DNA of 64,000 bases, taken from NCBI GenBank assembly GCA_013697635.1, contig JACCWM010000211.1:1-64000 (forward strand). The letters are read 5' to 3'. Shown here piece after piece: positions 25,675-35,903 of this stretch. The notes beneath the pieces are model-generated. The model was not told where the DNA came from. It did no database searches and saw only the letters and a program-made list of their open reading frames with translations. Every line of letters starts with the position of its first letter. Positions within the stretch are counted from its first letter, which is position 1. Both the position numbers and the translations under genes were made by a program. Source of the DNA: Lujinxingiaceae bacterium. Its GTDB lineage: Bacteria; Myxococcota_A; Bradymonadia; Bradymonadales; Bradymonadaceae.

Positions 25675-26339
25675 AGATTCTCCTCAGCGGCGCCATAGAT
25701 CTGGTACCAGTGGTAGACCGATGCCACGTACTGGCGCGTCTTGGGGTAGGGGATGCCGTCGTAGCGGCGAACGGCGACGTCGCCGGCGTTGTAGGCCGAC
25801 AAGATCAGGTTGATGTCGCCGTCGTAGCGATCGATCAGGATGCGAAGAAACTTCGCGCCCCCAAAGATGTTCTGGCGCGGGTTGTAGGCGTCGGTGACGT
25901 CGAGGCTGGCCGCCGTGCGCGGCATCAACTGCATCAGGCCCATCGCCCCGACCGGGCTTGTCGCGTCAAACTGAAAGCCGCTCTCGATGCGAATGATCGC
26001 CTTGACGAAGCCAAAGGGCACGTCAAAGGCCGCGGCCGCCTCGCGGATGATGTCGTCGTAGGAGTTTTCGCGCTGGCTAAAGCTCGGGCGATTGGTCGGC
26101 GCCGCCGGGCGCGGCGTGCTCGCCACCGCTTTGCGATCACGCGGCGCCGAGATGCGGCTCGAATTGTGATCGCCGCTGACCTTGTTGCGAAGCTTCAGAT
26201 CCGAGCGCGGCTCGGTCGTAATCAGCAGCTCGCCGGTGGGCGTCTCGTAGGTGTAGATCTGCGCCACGGCCAGAGAAGGCGCCGCCGCCACGCAAAGAGC
26301 CACCACCAGGGCACCAACGATTGAAGTAAGTTTTGTCAT
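25671..26339 (-). CDS. lytic transglycosylase (SLT domain)
   Basis: This 222-residue protein has a signal peptide (about 1-27, ending SLAVAQ), then a short DUF4124-like start (IYTYETPTGELLITTEP) and a basic linker. The SLT domain starts at about residue 95: the catalytic Glu is in VKAIIRIESGFQFDATSPVGAMGLMQLMPRTAA, and NIFGGAKFLRILI and LSAYNAGDVAV follow. It should cleave peptidoglycan glycans with 1,6-anhydro product formation. ATG 26339 was preferred over upstream TTG/GTG codons. It is first in an operon with pgsA, the putative outer-membrane protein, mlaF and mlaD. Confidence 0.9.
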   Translation of the reverse strand: MTKLTSIVGALVVALCVAAAPSLAVAQIYTYETPTGELLITTEPRSDLKLRNKVSGDHNSSRISAPRDRKAVASTPRPAAPTNRPSFSQRENSYDDIIREAAAAFDVPFGFVKAIIRIESGFQFDATSPVGAMGLMQLMPRTAASLDVTDAYNPRQNIFGGAKFLRILIDRYDGDINLILSAYNAGDVAVRRYDGIPYPKTRQYVASVYHWYQIYGAAEENL

Positions 26340-26396
26340 CACCAAGAGCCCAGGGCCAATCTCGGCCAGCGCGAACAGTCACCCAAGTCATAATGT

Positions 26397-26425
26397 ATCT
26401 AAATCATTTTGTTGTTCCCTGACAA
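26397..26425 (-). promoter_or_regulatory. candidate promoter for the slt-pgsA-mla operon
   Basis: On the minus strand TTGTCA (26425-26420) and TTAGAT (26402-26397) are 17 bases apart in an AT-rich tract, about 55 bases before ATG 26339. Confidence 0.35.
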
Positions 26426-26517
26426 GTTCTTGGGCGCCCGCTTGACCCGCTTGACCCAGATCGTGGCGGCGCATTAAGGTGTCGACTCAGGACACCCTGA
26501 TGATAACAGGAATCGCG

Positions 26518-27057
26518 ATGAAATTGGCCACGCTGTTTTTCTTGCTCCTTTGCATGGTGGGCGCCGGTTGTGAGCTCATCTCGCCCAAAGCGCCCGTGCC
26601 GGTCGAGCCGGCTTCAAGCCTCGAGTTTGAGTTTGGTGCCCCCGGCGTCTATTTTGCCGGGCTCAATCTTGACGGTCGGCGCACGTCCACGCTTCGACTC
26701 GAACAAATACCGCTGGCCGAGCGCCTGGCCGTGGTCGTGCTCACCGATCAAGCCACGCCCGAGTTCGAGGACCGCCACTATGTGGCCGAGCTCATCGCTC
26801 CGGTCGCCGGCCAACGCATCACGGCCACGCTTCGCTCCAGCGAGGAGATTTTGGCCATGGTCGGCGTCGCTCGCCAGGGCGCGGTGGAAGCCGAGGCCGT
26901 CCACACAATCGCCACGGCCATGATCAACAAGCGGGTTCGCGAGACCCTCATGACCACGCGCCAGGCCGGATGGGAAGGCCGAGCGGCTGCGAAGACCGGC
27001 GCGAAGACCAAGGAGTCGCCAAAGGCCGCTGCCCGAGGCGTCCGAGGCCAACCGTGA
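26518..27057 (+). CDS. lipoprotein of unknown function (179 aa)
   Basis: ATG 26518 follows an AGGA ribosome site. The protein starts with a signal ending in the lipobox VGAGC (residues about 14-18), followed by about 160 residues of mixed alpha/beta character (LEFEFGAPGVYFAGLNLDG, LAVVVLTDQATPEFEDRHYVAELI). It ends in a Lys/Ala-rich tail. It is divergent from the transglycosylase operon. No domain is recognised; the high GC third-position bias supports a real gene. Confidence 0.7.
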   Translation: MKLATLFFLLLCMVGAGCELISPKAPVPVEPASSLEFEFGAPGVYFAGLNLDGRRTSTLRLEQIPLAERLAVVVLTDQATPEFEDRHYVAELIAPVAGQRITATLRSSEEILAMVGVARQGAVEAEAVHTIATAMINKRVRETLMTTRQAGWEGRAAAKTGAKTKESPKAAARGVRGQP

Positions 27058-27243
27058 CGAGTATTGAACCGGATCGGGCGAAACTAGCGCTTGAAAACCG
27101 TTGACGGCTTGCCAATTTTCGCTCGCTGATCGATTGTCGAGTCCATCGATCGGCCACATTGCGGTGGCGCCTCAACTTGCGATCTAAAGGACAGCTCATG
27201 CGGAGCGCTTCTATCAATCCTTGTGCAAGAAAGTCCCACAAAA

Positions 27244-27528
27244 ATGCGACGGCGCAGCCGCTCGCTCTACATCATAACCGAGCACACGGGCTTGCCCCAC
27301 GAGGGCAGCCAGCTCGAGCGCACCCGCACGGTGCGAAGCAACGCGCTCGTTCGCTGGTGGATGTGGAACATGGTCTACCACGCCGAGCACCACGCCTATC
27401 CGGCTGTTCCTTTCCACCAGGCGCCGCGGCTGCACGCGATCCTCGAGCCGCGCCTGCAAAACGTCTCGCGCGGCTATCTTGCGTTTCACGCCGAGGCCTT
27501 GCGGCGCGCGTTTGGGGCCAAGGGCTGA
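27244..27528 (+). pseudogene. 3' remnant of a membrane fatty-acid desaturase
   Basis: About 90 codons read ...LYIITEHTGLPHEGSQLERTR...ALVRWWMWNMVYHAEHHAYPAVPFHQAPRLH, which is the C-terminal end of a membrane fatty-acid desaturase with its last histidine box (HAEHH). The first two histidine boxes and all membrane spans are absent, and upstream sequence (27058-27243) shows no matching frame. The open frame has in-frame ATGs but cannot encode an active enzyme. It is best explained as a 5'-deleted gene. Confidence 0.7.
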
Positions 27529-27544
27529 GCGCGATGTGAGCGCC

Positions 27545-29026
27545 TCAGGGCGCGGTGACGACCAGCTCGCCCATCATGCCGCGCTCTTCGTGCTCGAGGA
27601 TGTGGCAGTGGTACATCCAGGTGCCGGGGAAGCCGTCAAAGGTCACCAAGATGCGCACAGTCTCGAAGGCGGCGACGTTGATCGTGTCCTGCTTTGCGCG
27701 GTAGGGCGCGGCGACGCCGGCCCGCTCAATGGCCTCGAAGAAGAAACCGTGCAGGTGGAAGGGGTGGTCCATCTCGGAGTCGTTGACGATCGTCCAGGTC
27801 TGGGTGCTCCCCAAGGTGGCCGTGATCGGGGTAATGTTGGGAAATGCCTCGCCGTTGATGCGAAAGACCGGATCCATGGCGTGGCCGCCATGGCCGCCAT
27901 CGCCATGGTCCATCGGGTCCTCGCTCAAGACCAGCTCAACCGAGCCGCTGGACTGCGCGAGCGGCGCAAAGCTTGCGAGCGTCGCAGGTAGGGCAGGGGT
28001 TGCAACTGGCTCGTGTGCACTGTAGCGAAGCGTGATCAGGGGAAAGGCTGCGGCCGCACCGGTGCCATGGCCACGCTCATAGGGCAATGACATCAGATCG
28101 ACCTGGCTGGCAGGCGCCCCGGTGGCCGTCACGATCAGATCGACGCGCTCGCCGGGGGTGAGCAAAACCTCGTCGAGCTCGACGGGCGCCTCGAGCAGAT
28201 GGCCGTCGGTGGCGACCTTGTGAAAGCTGTGGCCGGGCAGGGCGAGGCGAAAAAAGCGCGCCGAGGCCGCATTGACGATGCGCAAGCGGTGGCGCTCGCC
28301 AGCCTTCAGATCCTTTATCGGGCGCAGTCGGCCGTTGGCAAAGACGTAGTTGCCCTCGCGCCCGCTCATCAGCGATGCCATGTCGGCGGAGAGCACAATC
28401 TTGTTGTTCTCGTCGATATGCATGTCGTGCAAGACGATCAGCTCCTCGCTTGCCACCTCGACGGCGTCGTCGCCCGGGCCGCGCACGACAAGCGCGCCGT
28501 AGAGCCCGCGGGCGACCTGCTCGTCGGCGTTCATGTGCGGGTGGTACCAGTACAGCCCCTCGTCTTGGACGACGAAGTCGTACGTGAAGGAGTCGCCGGG
28601 CTTGATCGCATTTTGCATGGCGAGCGTGCCGTCCATGGCCGCGGTGATGCGCTGGCCATGCCAGTGCACGGTGGTGTCTTTGGTCAGGCTGTTGGTGAAG
28701 TGCACGATCACCCGGTCACCGACCTTCGCCTCGATCAGCGGGCCGGGCACCAGGCCATTGTACGTCCAGGCCTCGACGTGCTTGCCTGGCCGATACTCGA
28801 AGCTTGCGATGCGCGCCTCGAGGTGGACCTCGACCACGTCCGGGTCCGCGTTGACGTCCTTGAGCGGCACCAGCGCCCACGGCCCCTCGGAGGCGGGCAC
28901 AATCACGACATCTGAAGGTGCGCGTTCACCGTGGCCCTCGCTGTGGTCGCCGTGGTTGCCCATGCACGCGGACAAAAGCGTGAGCGCGGCCGCAGCCAGG
29001 GAAACACATCGCACAATCTTCTTCAC
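27545..29026 (-). CDS. multicopper oxidase lipoprotein (copper resistance)
   Basis: This 493-residue protein starts with GTG 29026, preceded by AAAGGAGTTAAT. The signal ends in the lipobox LLSAC, then a His-rich stretch (GNHGDHSEGHGER). Three cupredoxin domains follow, with all copper motifs: HWHGQRITAAMDG, YWYHPHMNADEQVARGLYGALVV, HPFHLHGFFFEAI, and MYHCHILEHEERGMM with the T1 Cys and axial Met. It probably oxidises Cu(I) in the periplasm. Its divergent neighbour is a copper-type ATPase, which supports a metal-detoxification pair. Confidence 0.9.
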   Translation of the reverse strand: MKKIVRCVSLAAAALTLLSACMGNHGDHSEGHGERAPSDVVIVPASEGPWALVPLKDVNADPDVVEVHLEARIASFEYRPGKHVEAWTYNGLVPGPLIEAKVGDRVIVHFTNSLTKDTTVHWHGQRITAAMDGTLAMQNAIKPGDSFTYDFVVQDEGLYWYHPHMNADEQVARGLYGALVVRGPGDDAVEVASEELIVLHDMHIDENNKIVLSADMASLMSGREGNYVFANGRLRPIKDLKAGERHRLRIVNAASARFFRLALPGHSFHKVATDGHLLEAPVELDEVLLTPGERVDLIVTATGAPASQVDLMSLPYERGHGTGAAAAFPLITLRYSAHEPVATPALPATLASFAPLAQSSGSVELVLSEDPMDHGDGGHGGHAMDPVFRINGEAFPNITPITATLGSTQTWTIVNDSEMDHPFHLHGFFFEAIERAGVAAPYRAKQDTINVAAFETVRILVTFDGFPGTWMYHCHILEHEERGMMGELVVTAP

Positions 29027-29097
29027 ATTAACTCCTTTGGCCTGCTGGTCGGCATGGAGTGTATCAAGACATCGATACGCGATCATCTCAAATCATT

Positions 29098-29122
29098 GCC
29101 AGGCATTGTGATAGGCACTGGC
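29098..29122. promoter_or_regulatory. imperfect inverted repeat in divergent copper promoter region
   Basis: GCCAG (29098-29102) and CTGGC (29118-29122) flank 15 bases, midway between the oxidase and ATPase starts. The position suits a metal-responsive operator, but the repeat is short and no regulator gene is nearby. Confidence 0.2.
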
Positions 29123-29218
29123 GCTGGCCAATCAACGATTGTTCTTTCGTGGCACGGATCGGTGAACAGATTGCATGGGTAGACTTTGGCCTGGCCGCTG
29201 CCCAACGGAGAAGTGGCG

Positions 29219-31255
<2,037 letters not shown>

Positions 31256-31269
31256 GGGCCCGATCTTTG

Positions 31270-31468
31270 CGCGGTAACACCCCAAGCTTTTCTGTGATCA
31301 CCACGATCGCCGTAGGCTCCGCGAGCTCGTCGGCTACGCCGCCTCGAACCGCTTCACCGACGGCTACCGAAGAAACAAACCACCTCCCTGGCGGGAGGCT
31401 GCTATGGCTGTACAGGATTGGTTGGCTGGGCACTATGAGGTGTGCGGCAGGCCTGCGCGGAGACTTCG
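31270..31468. other. 199-base interval without a clear gene
   Basis: Between the ATPase and the convergent membrane-protein gene I see no convincing gene. One plus-strand frame ending at the TAG near 31470 reads ELVGYAASNRFTDGYRR...MAVQDWLAGHYEV, which may be a short coding remnant without a start. Confidence 0.3.
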
Positions 31469-31888
31469 CTAGAATTCGACAGTGCTCTGTACGATGCCGT
31501 GCCTGCTGTCGAACTTGCCCAATATCTCCGCAGGCTGGGCGTAATAGAACACCGAGGCCAAAAAGAAACCGATCGCAAAGATCAACAGGGTCGTTCGGAC
31601 TTGCCAGTCGCGAAACGCGCTGCTTGCGACATGGTGCGCCTGCACAGTGTTTGCTTCCGTTGGGTTGGGTCCGAGGGCGTCGAGCTGGAGCGCTTGGTGG
31701 CTTAACCGCTTGAAGTGGAGCACCAGGCCTGTGAGCAGTGAGGCTGCGATTCCTGCGACACACAAGACGGTCAAGAATTCGTATTCGGGCCACCTTGCCT
31801 TCGTTTCTGGCCAAGCCACGGTGAAGCTCAGGACAAGGCAGTTGATCGATGCAAAGAACACTGCTGCTGAGGCCTTGATCGTCTTCAT
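31469..31888 (-). CDS. small membrane protein with three to four hydrophobic segments
   Basis: This 139-residue protein starts at ATG 31888 with GGAG about 9 bases upstream. Hydrophobic segments are SAAVFFASINCLVLSFTVAW, FLTVLCVAGIAASLLTGLVL and TLLIFAIGFFLASVFYYA, separated by a polar loop (LDALGPNPTEANTV). No family is recognised. It lies downstream of the DUF2892 gene on the same strand, between that gene and the copper ATPase. It may belong to the copper region, but this is only positional. Confidence 0.55.
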   Translation of the reverse strand: MKTIKASAAVFFASINCLVLSFTVAWPETKARWPEYEFLTVLCVAGIAASLLTGLVLHFKRLSHQALQLDALGPNPTEANTVQAHHVASSAFRDWQVRTTLLIFAIGFFLASVFYYAQPAEILGKFDSRHGIVQSTVEF

Positions 31889-32012
31889 TGCTCGTGCTCC
31901 GAGTGGATTGCCCGGACAGACAGACCTTAGCAGCGGAGAACGGAGTTGGCAAACCGCTGGGGTGGGCTGCTTGTGGGGCGATTCCGGCAACGATTTGTGG
32001 GCCAGCCTCAGC

Positions 32013-32306
32013 CTAGAGCTGTGGCGAGTACTGCTCGAGGCGGCTCTCCATGCGCCGAACGATCTTCTGGGTTTTTCGAAGGTCTTTTTCGACCAGGGCG
32101 TGGCGACGTGTGTCGATTCTGAGCAGACCATTGACGGGGCAGACGCGGGTGATCGCGCTCTCGATGAGCGTGGTTCCTGCGACAATCGCGGCCAGCCCGC
32201 CAAGCTCGCCGCGATGGCCGCCCCAGCGTGAGTATCCCAACAGGATTAGAGCCGGGCCGGCGATGCTGCGAGCGATGCGATCGAGGGTACCAACGTTTTC
32301 TTTCAT
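32013..32306 (-). CDS. DUF2892 (YgaP-like) inner-membrane protein
   Basis: The 97-residue protein begins MKENVGTLDRIARSIAGPALILLGY, then has a second hydrophobic segment GGLAAIVAGTTLIESAITRVCPVNGLLRIDT. The order (N-x-G-x-x-DRIAR, two spans, then CPxxxLLxI(D/G)T) is characteristic of the DUF2892 family, often found alone or with rhodanese domains near sulfur and metal stress genes. A charged helical tail of about 35 residues (KDLRKTQKIVRRMESRLEQ) is added at the C-terminus. Start ATG 32306. Confidence 0.75.
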   Translation of the reverse strand: MKENVGTLDRIARSIAGPALILLGYSRWGGHRGELGGLAAIVAGTTLIESAITRVCPVNGLLRIDTRRHALVEKDLRKTQKIVRRMESRLEQYSPQL

Positions 32307-32483
32307 GGCTGAATCTCCAGTGGGGCACTCATGGTTGAGTTGATGCTCACATGTTAAGCACTGACGCGGGTCTCACAACTCCAGGGGGCAGCGAGAAGAC
32401 CGAGCGCACTTGCTTTCTAAAGTCGATGTTTGCACTCTTGCTGTGCGGTTCTTGATTCAGGGCCGAATCCATGTGAGCCAGTG

Positions 32484-33266
32484 ATGCACGATTCCTTGGT
32501 ACGAGCGAGGCCTGTGGGGCGATTTGGGGTGTTGGCGGGCTCGGGGCGCTGGTGGCCGACGCCGCGCCATCCGTGGGTGATGCACATGCAGTGGCACGAT
32601 CTGCTGTTTGCGCATTGGACGGTCGATCCGGACGTTTTAAGGCCGCATCTGCCGGCCGGGCTGGAGCTCGACTTGTGGGATGGGCAAGCCTATGTGGGGG
32701 TGGTGCCCTTTGGGATGAAGGGGGTGCGCGGGCGCGGGCTGCCGGCGGTGCCGAGCACGGGGGAGTTTCTCGAGTGCAATGTGCGCACGTATGTGACGGC
32801 CGAGGACAAGCCGGGGGTCTTCTTCTTTAGCCTCGATGCCGAGAGCCGGCTGGCGGTGCGCGCGGCGCGCTGGTCGTTCGGGCTGCCTTATTTCGATGCC
32901 GAGATGGCGATCGACCATCGGACCGACGGGGCGATTGACTACAGCACTCGGCGCACGCACAAAGGCGCGCCGGCCGGTGAATTCAAGGCTACATACGGGC
33001 CCTCGGGCGATGTTTTTCGTGCCGAGGCGGAAAGCCTCGACTTCTGGCTCACGGAGCGCTATTGCCTCTACTCCAGCCGAGGTGGATCCACGCTGCGCGC
33101 CGAGATCGATCATCAAAGCTGGCCGCTGCAGCGCGCGGTCTGCGAGATTCAGGCCAATACGGTCGCCGAGGGCTTTGGGCTTCATCTCAAAGGACCACCG
33201 CTTCATCTGCACTTTGTCAGGTTTTTGGACGTTCGGGCCTGGCTCGTCGAACGCGTACAGATCTAA
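32484..33266 (+). CDS. DUF2071/YqjF family protein
   Basis: This 260-residue protein matches the YqjF/DUF2071 pattern: MHMQWHDLLFAHWTVDPDVLRPHLPAGLELDLWDG, YVGVVPFGMKGVRGRG, FLECNVRTYV, FFFSLDAESRLAVRAAR and, late, LTERYCLY. The fold is acetoacetate-decarboxylase-like, but the catalytic function of the family is unknown. ATG 32484 was chosen; about 18 further codons are open upstream but look unlike the family. It starts a run of four plus-strand genes. Confidence 0.8.
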   Translation: MHDSLVRARPVGRFGVLAGSGRWWPTPRHPWVMHMQWHDLLFAHWTVDPDVLRPHLPAGLELDLWDGQAYVGVVPFGMKGVRGRGLPAVPSTGEFLECNVRTYVTAEDKPGVFFFSLDAESRLAVRAARWSFGLPYFDAEMAIDHRTDGAIDYSTRRTHKGAPAGEFKATYGPSGDVFRAEAESLDFWLTERYCLYSSRGGSTLRAEIDHQSWPLQRAVCEIQANTVAEGFGLHLKGPPLHLHFVRFLDVRAWLVERVQI

Positions 33267-33301
33267 GTCCCGTCTCACTCTCTTTTTTTGAAGGTCTGTA
33301 C

Positions 33302-33949
33302 ATGTCCAACTCTATCTCGGCGCGCACTCTCGGCGTTTCCCTGCTTGCTCTGTCGCTGTTAGGGGCTTCGGCATGCGCTGCGCCCAACACCAGTGTGACG
33401 GTGAAGGTGCAAAGGCCGGCCAAAGAAGCCCCCAAAGGCGATGGTTTCCTCGAGCACCTGCGCCGCTACTGCGGGCAGGCTTTCGAAGGAGAGCTGGTCA
33501 AAGACGAGCCCGCCTCGAGCGCGGCAGACTGGGGTGGTAATCGGCTGGTGATGCACGTACAGCACTGCTCGCCAGACGAGATTCGCGTGCCGTTTCATGT
33601 GGGCACCAATCGCTCGCGCACCTGGATCGTGCGCCGCGACGGCCATCGCCTCGAGCTTCGCCACGATCATCGCCACGAGGACGGCTCGCCCGACGCAATC
33701 ACGCTCTACGGCGGGTTCTCGATCGACGAGGACTCCGATCCTACAAACGTTCGCCGCTTCCCGGCCGACGCCGACACCGTCGCTATGATGCCCAAGGTGG
33801 CGACCAATGTCTGGACGATGTCCTTTGGTGACGAGACCTTCGTCTATCAGCTTCAACGCAAGGAGGAGGGCCGCATCTTTCGGGCGAGCTTCGATCTCTC
33901 CAAGCCCGTGACGCCGCCGCCTCTTCCGTGGGGCTACGAGAAAGACTGA
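33302..33949 (+). CDS. secreted protein or lipoprotein of unknown function (215 aa)
   Basis: ATG 33302 opens a signal peptide with LSLLGASAC, which can be read as a lipobox. The mature part of about 190 residues contains a conserved-looking GDGFLEHLRRYCGQAFEGEL start, then HVQHCSPDEIRVPFHVGTNRSRTWIV, RLELRHDHRHEDGSPDAITLYGG, and ends VTPPPLPWGYEKD. The repeated HDHRHEDG suggests metal binding. No named domain is recognised; it resembles secreted proteins annotated as hypothetical in other Gram-negatives. Confidence 0.7.
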   Translation: MSNSISARTLGVSLLALSLLGASACAAPNTSVTVKVQRPAKEAPKGDGFLEHLRRYCGQAFEGELVKDEPASSAADWGGNRLVMHVQHCSPDEIRVPFHVGTNRSRTWIVRRDGHRLELRHDHRHEDGSPDAITLYGGFSIDEDSDPTNVRRFPADADTVAMMPKVATNVWTMSFGDETFVYQLQRKEEGRIFRASFDLSKPVTPPPLPWGYEKD

Positions 33950-33972
33950 CGCCCTCCAAACGGAGTTTTTCG

Positions 33973-34917
33973 ATGAACACAAAACTCGAACGTGCTCGTG
34001 GCTGTTTGCTCGGCCAGCTCGCTGGCGACTCGCTGGGCAGCCTGGTGGAGTTTAAGACGCCGGCCGAGATTCGGCGCGCCTACCCCAAGGGCGTGCGCGA
34101 GCTCGCTGACGGCGGCACCTTCGATACGCTGGCCGGCCAGCCGACCGACGACTCGGAGATGGCCCTGTTGCTGGCGCGCTTGCTGGTTGAGCGTGGCAGC
34201 TACGATCCGAAGCTCGCCTTTGATGCCTACGTCTTTTGGCTGGACAGCGGTCCGTTTGACTGCGGGATGACGATCTCGGCGGCGCTTCGCGGCCGGCCCA
34301 ATGACCAGAGCCAGGCCAACGGCGCGATGATGCGGATCAGCCCGTTGGCGATATTTGGGGCCAACTTTGAGCTCGACCAGGTCGCCCAGTGGGCGCGCCA
34401 GGACGCGGCGCTCACCCACCCCAACCCGGTCTGCGTGCAGGCCAATGCGCTCTTCGCGATGGCGATTTCCGAGGCCATTCGTACCGGAAAGGGCGGCGCG
34501 GCGATCTATGCCGACATTTTGGGTTGGGCCACGGCCATGGCGGTCGAGCCGGCGCTGATGGCGGCGATCGAGGGCGCAGCCCAGGGTCCGCCCGAGGATT
34601 ACGTGCACCAGCAGGGTTGGGTGCTGATCGCCTTCAAAAACGCGCTGTGGCAGTTGCTGCACGCCTACAACCTGGAGCAAGCCGTCGTCGACACGGTCAT
34701 GCAGGGCGGCGACACCGACACCAACACCGCGATTTGCGGGGCGCTGCTCGGCGCGATTTACGGCGAGCAGGCCGTGCCCGCGCAGTGGGTCGAGGCCGTG
34801 CTCAATTGCCGGCCAGACGCGGCCAATGCGCGCGCGCACAGGCCGCGACCGCAGGTGTTCTGGCCGGTCGACGCGTTGGAACTGGCAGATGGTTTAGTTT
34901 TTGGAGAGGACAAGTGA
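33973..34917 (+). CDS. ADP-ribosylglycohydrolase family protein
   Basis: This 314-residue protein is of the ARH/DraG fold that removes ADP-ribose from proteins or small molecules. Dimetal-site motifs are visible: LGQLAGDSLGSLVEF near the N-terminus, QPTDDSEMALLLARLL, ANGAMMRISPLAIFG, and VMQGGDTDTNTAICGALLGAIYG. ATG 33973 has GGAG upstream. The stop shares a base with the ATG of the next lipoprotein gene, so translation is coupled. No ADP-ribosyltransferase toxin is seen nearby, so a DarTG-like role is not supported. Confidence 0.9.
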   Translation: MNTKLERARGCLLGQLAGDSLGSLVEFKTPAEIRRAYPKGVRELADGGTFDTLAGQPTDDSEMALLLARLLVERGSYDPKLAFDAYVFWLDSGPFDCGMTISAALRGRPNDQSQANGAMMRISPLAIFGANFELDQVAQWARQDAALTHPNPVCVQANALFAMAISEAIRTGKGGAAIYADILGWATAMAVEPALMAAIEGAAQGPPEDYVHQQGWVLIAFKNALWQLLHAYNLEQAVVDTVMQGGDTDTNTAICGALLGAIYGEQAVPAQWVEAVLNCRPDAANARAHRPRPQVFWPVDALELADGLVFGEDK

Positions 34918-35840
34918 TGAATGCGACGAGAAATATAGGTGGTCTCGCGATGGCCGGCTTGCTGGTGAGCACTTTTTTGACGGGCTGCCCGGCCGGCTCC
35001 TCGGGTCAGATTACCAATGAACAGGCTGATAACCTGGACTTCGTCGATGAAAAACAGGTTGTCTTCGTGGAGACCGACGGCGGCCTCATACGCATCCAGG
35101 TCGATGGGACGGAAAAGCGCAAGATCTATGGCAGCGAGTACAGCTTCCAGGCCGTGGCCTCCGATCAGTCGCTCTGGGCATTGGGTGATTCCGAGTCGAA
35201 TCTGTTCTTGATGTACGGGCCAGGCGGCGAGTTGCACCGGGTCTCGCAGTTGGACAAGCGCAGCTCGTCGGTGGCGATCAGCCCGGACGGCTTGCGCGTG
35301 GCCGTCTCGCGCCACGCAAACTTCGATCTGGCGCAGTCCGCACGAATAAACGACGATCGCATCTATCTCATCGACGCCCAGTCTCGTGAGGTCACGCAGC
35401 TCAAGCCCACAAGCGCTGAGTGGCTCACTCGCCTGGACTGGAGCAAGGATGGCACGGCCCTCTACGGAAGTTCGCACGACCGCAATTTTCGCATCGATCC
35501 GCTGAGCAATGCGCGCGAGACACTCGCGACGTTTCCGGTGGATGACACCCATGTGACGCGCAAAGCGCCCCGTGAGTGTGCGGCGACAGGAGCGCGTTTG
35601 GTCATGCGAAACGACGAGGGAGTCGATATTCATCGCGGTGAGGACGAGGTCGAGCGCTTGGTAGTAATCGAGGGGCGAGAACGTGGATTTCACGACTATC
35701 AAGCGAGCGTTGGCAACTTCTTCTTCACCGAGTCCTGCAACTACGTCGTCTTCGTTTTTGATGGCGCCGTCTGGCTGGCCGACGTCAAGACGAAGGTTGT
35801 CGGGCGTCTGATCGAGGGCGGTCGCACCTGGCGGTTTTGA
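34917..35840 (+). CDS. lipoprotein with beta-propeller-like repeats
   Basis: This 307-residue protein has a signal ending in the lipobox FLTGC (about residues 19-23). Repeats of about 40-45 residues resemble TolB/WD40-type blades: VVFVETDGGLIRIQVDG, SSVAISPDGLRVAVSRH, WLTRLDWSKDGTALYGSS, YVVFVFDGAVWLADVKT. It probably folds as a small propeller anchored to a membrane on the periplasmic side. It starts inside the stop of the ADP-ribosylglycohydrolase gene, an odd coupling for a cytosolic enzyme and an exported protein. Confidence 0.75.
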   Translation: MNATRNIGGLAMAGLLVSTFLTGCPAGSSGQITNEQADNLDFVDEKQVVFVETDGGLIRIQVDGTEKRKIYGSEYSFQAVASDQSLWALGDSESNLFLMYGPGGELHRVSQLDKRSSSVAISPDGLRVAVSRHANFDLAQSARINDDRIYLIDAQSREVTQLKPTSAEWLTRLDWSKDGTALYGSSHDRNFRIDPLSNARETLATFPVDDTHVTRKAPRECAATGARLVMRNDEGVDIHRGEDEVERLVVIEGRERGFHDYQASVGNFFFTESCNYVVFVFDGAVWLADVKTKVVGRLIEGGRTWRF

Positions 35841-35903
35841 ACGAGCTGGCAAACGCATGGTGTGTTGCCGGCTGATTTACGCAATTGATTGACGGAGAGC
35901 GTG

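Noticed and set aside
27244-27528. Functional small protein at the desaturase remnant
   Set aside because: Sequence matches only the C-terminal histidine-box region of a multi-span enzyme, so a stand-alone function is unlikely.
33973-35840. DarT/DarG-type toxin-antitoxin pair around the ADP-ribosylglycohydrolase
   Set aside because: The neighbours are exported proteins and no ADP-ribosyltransferase or macrodomain is present.
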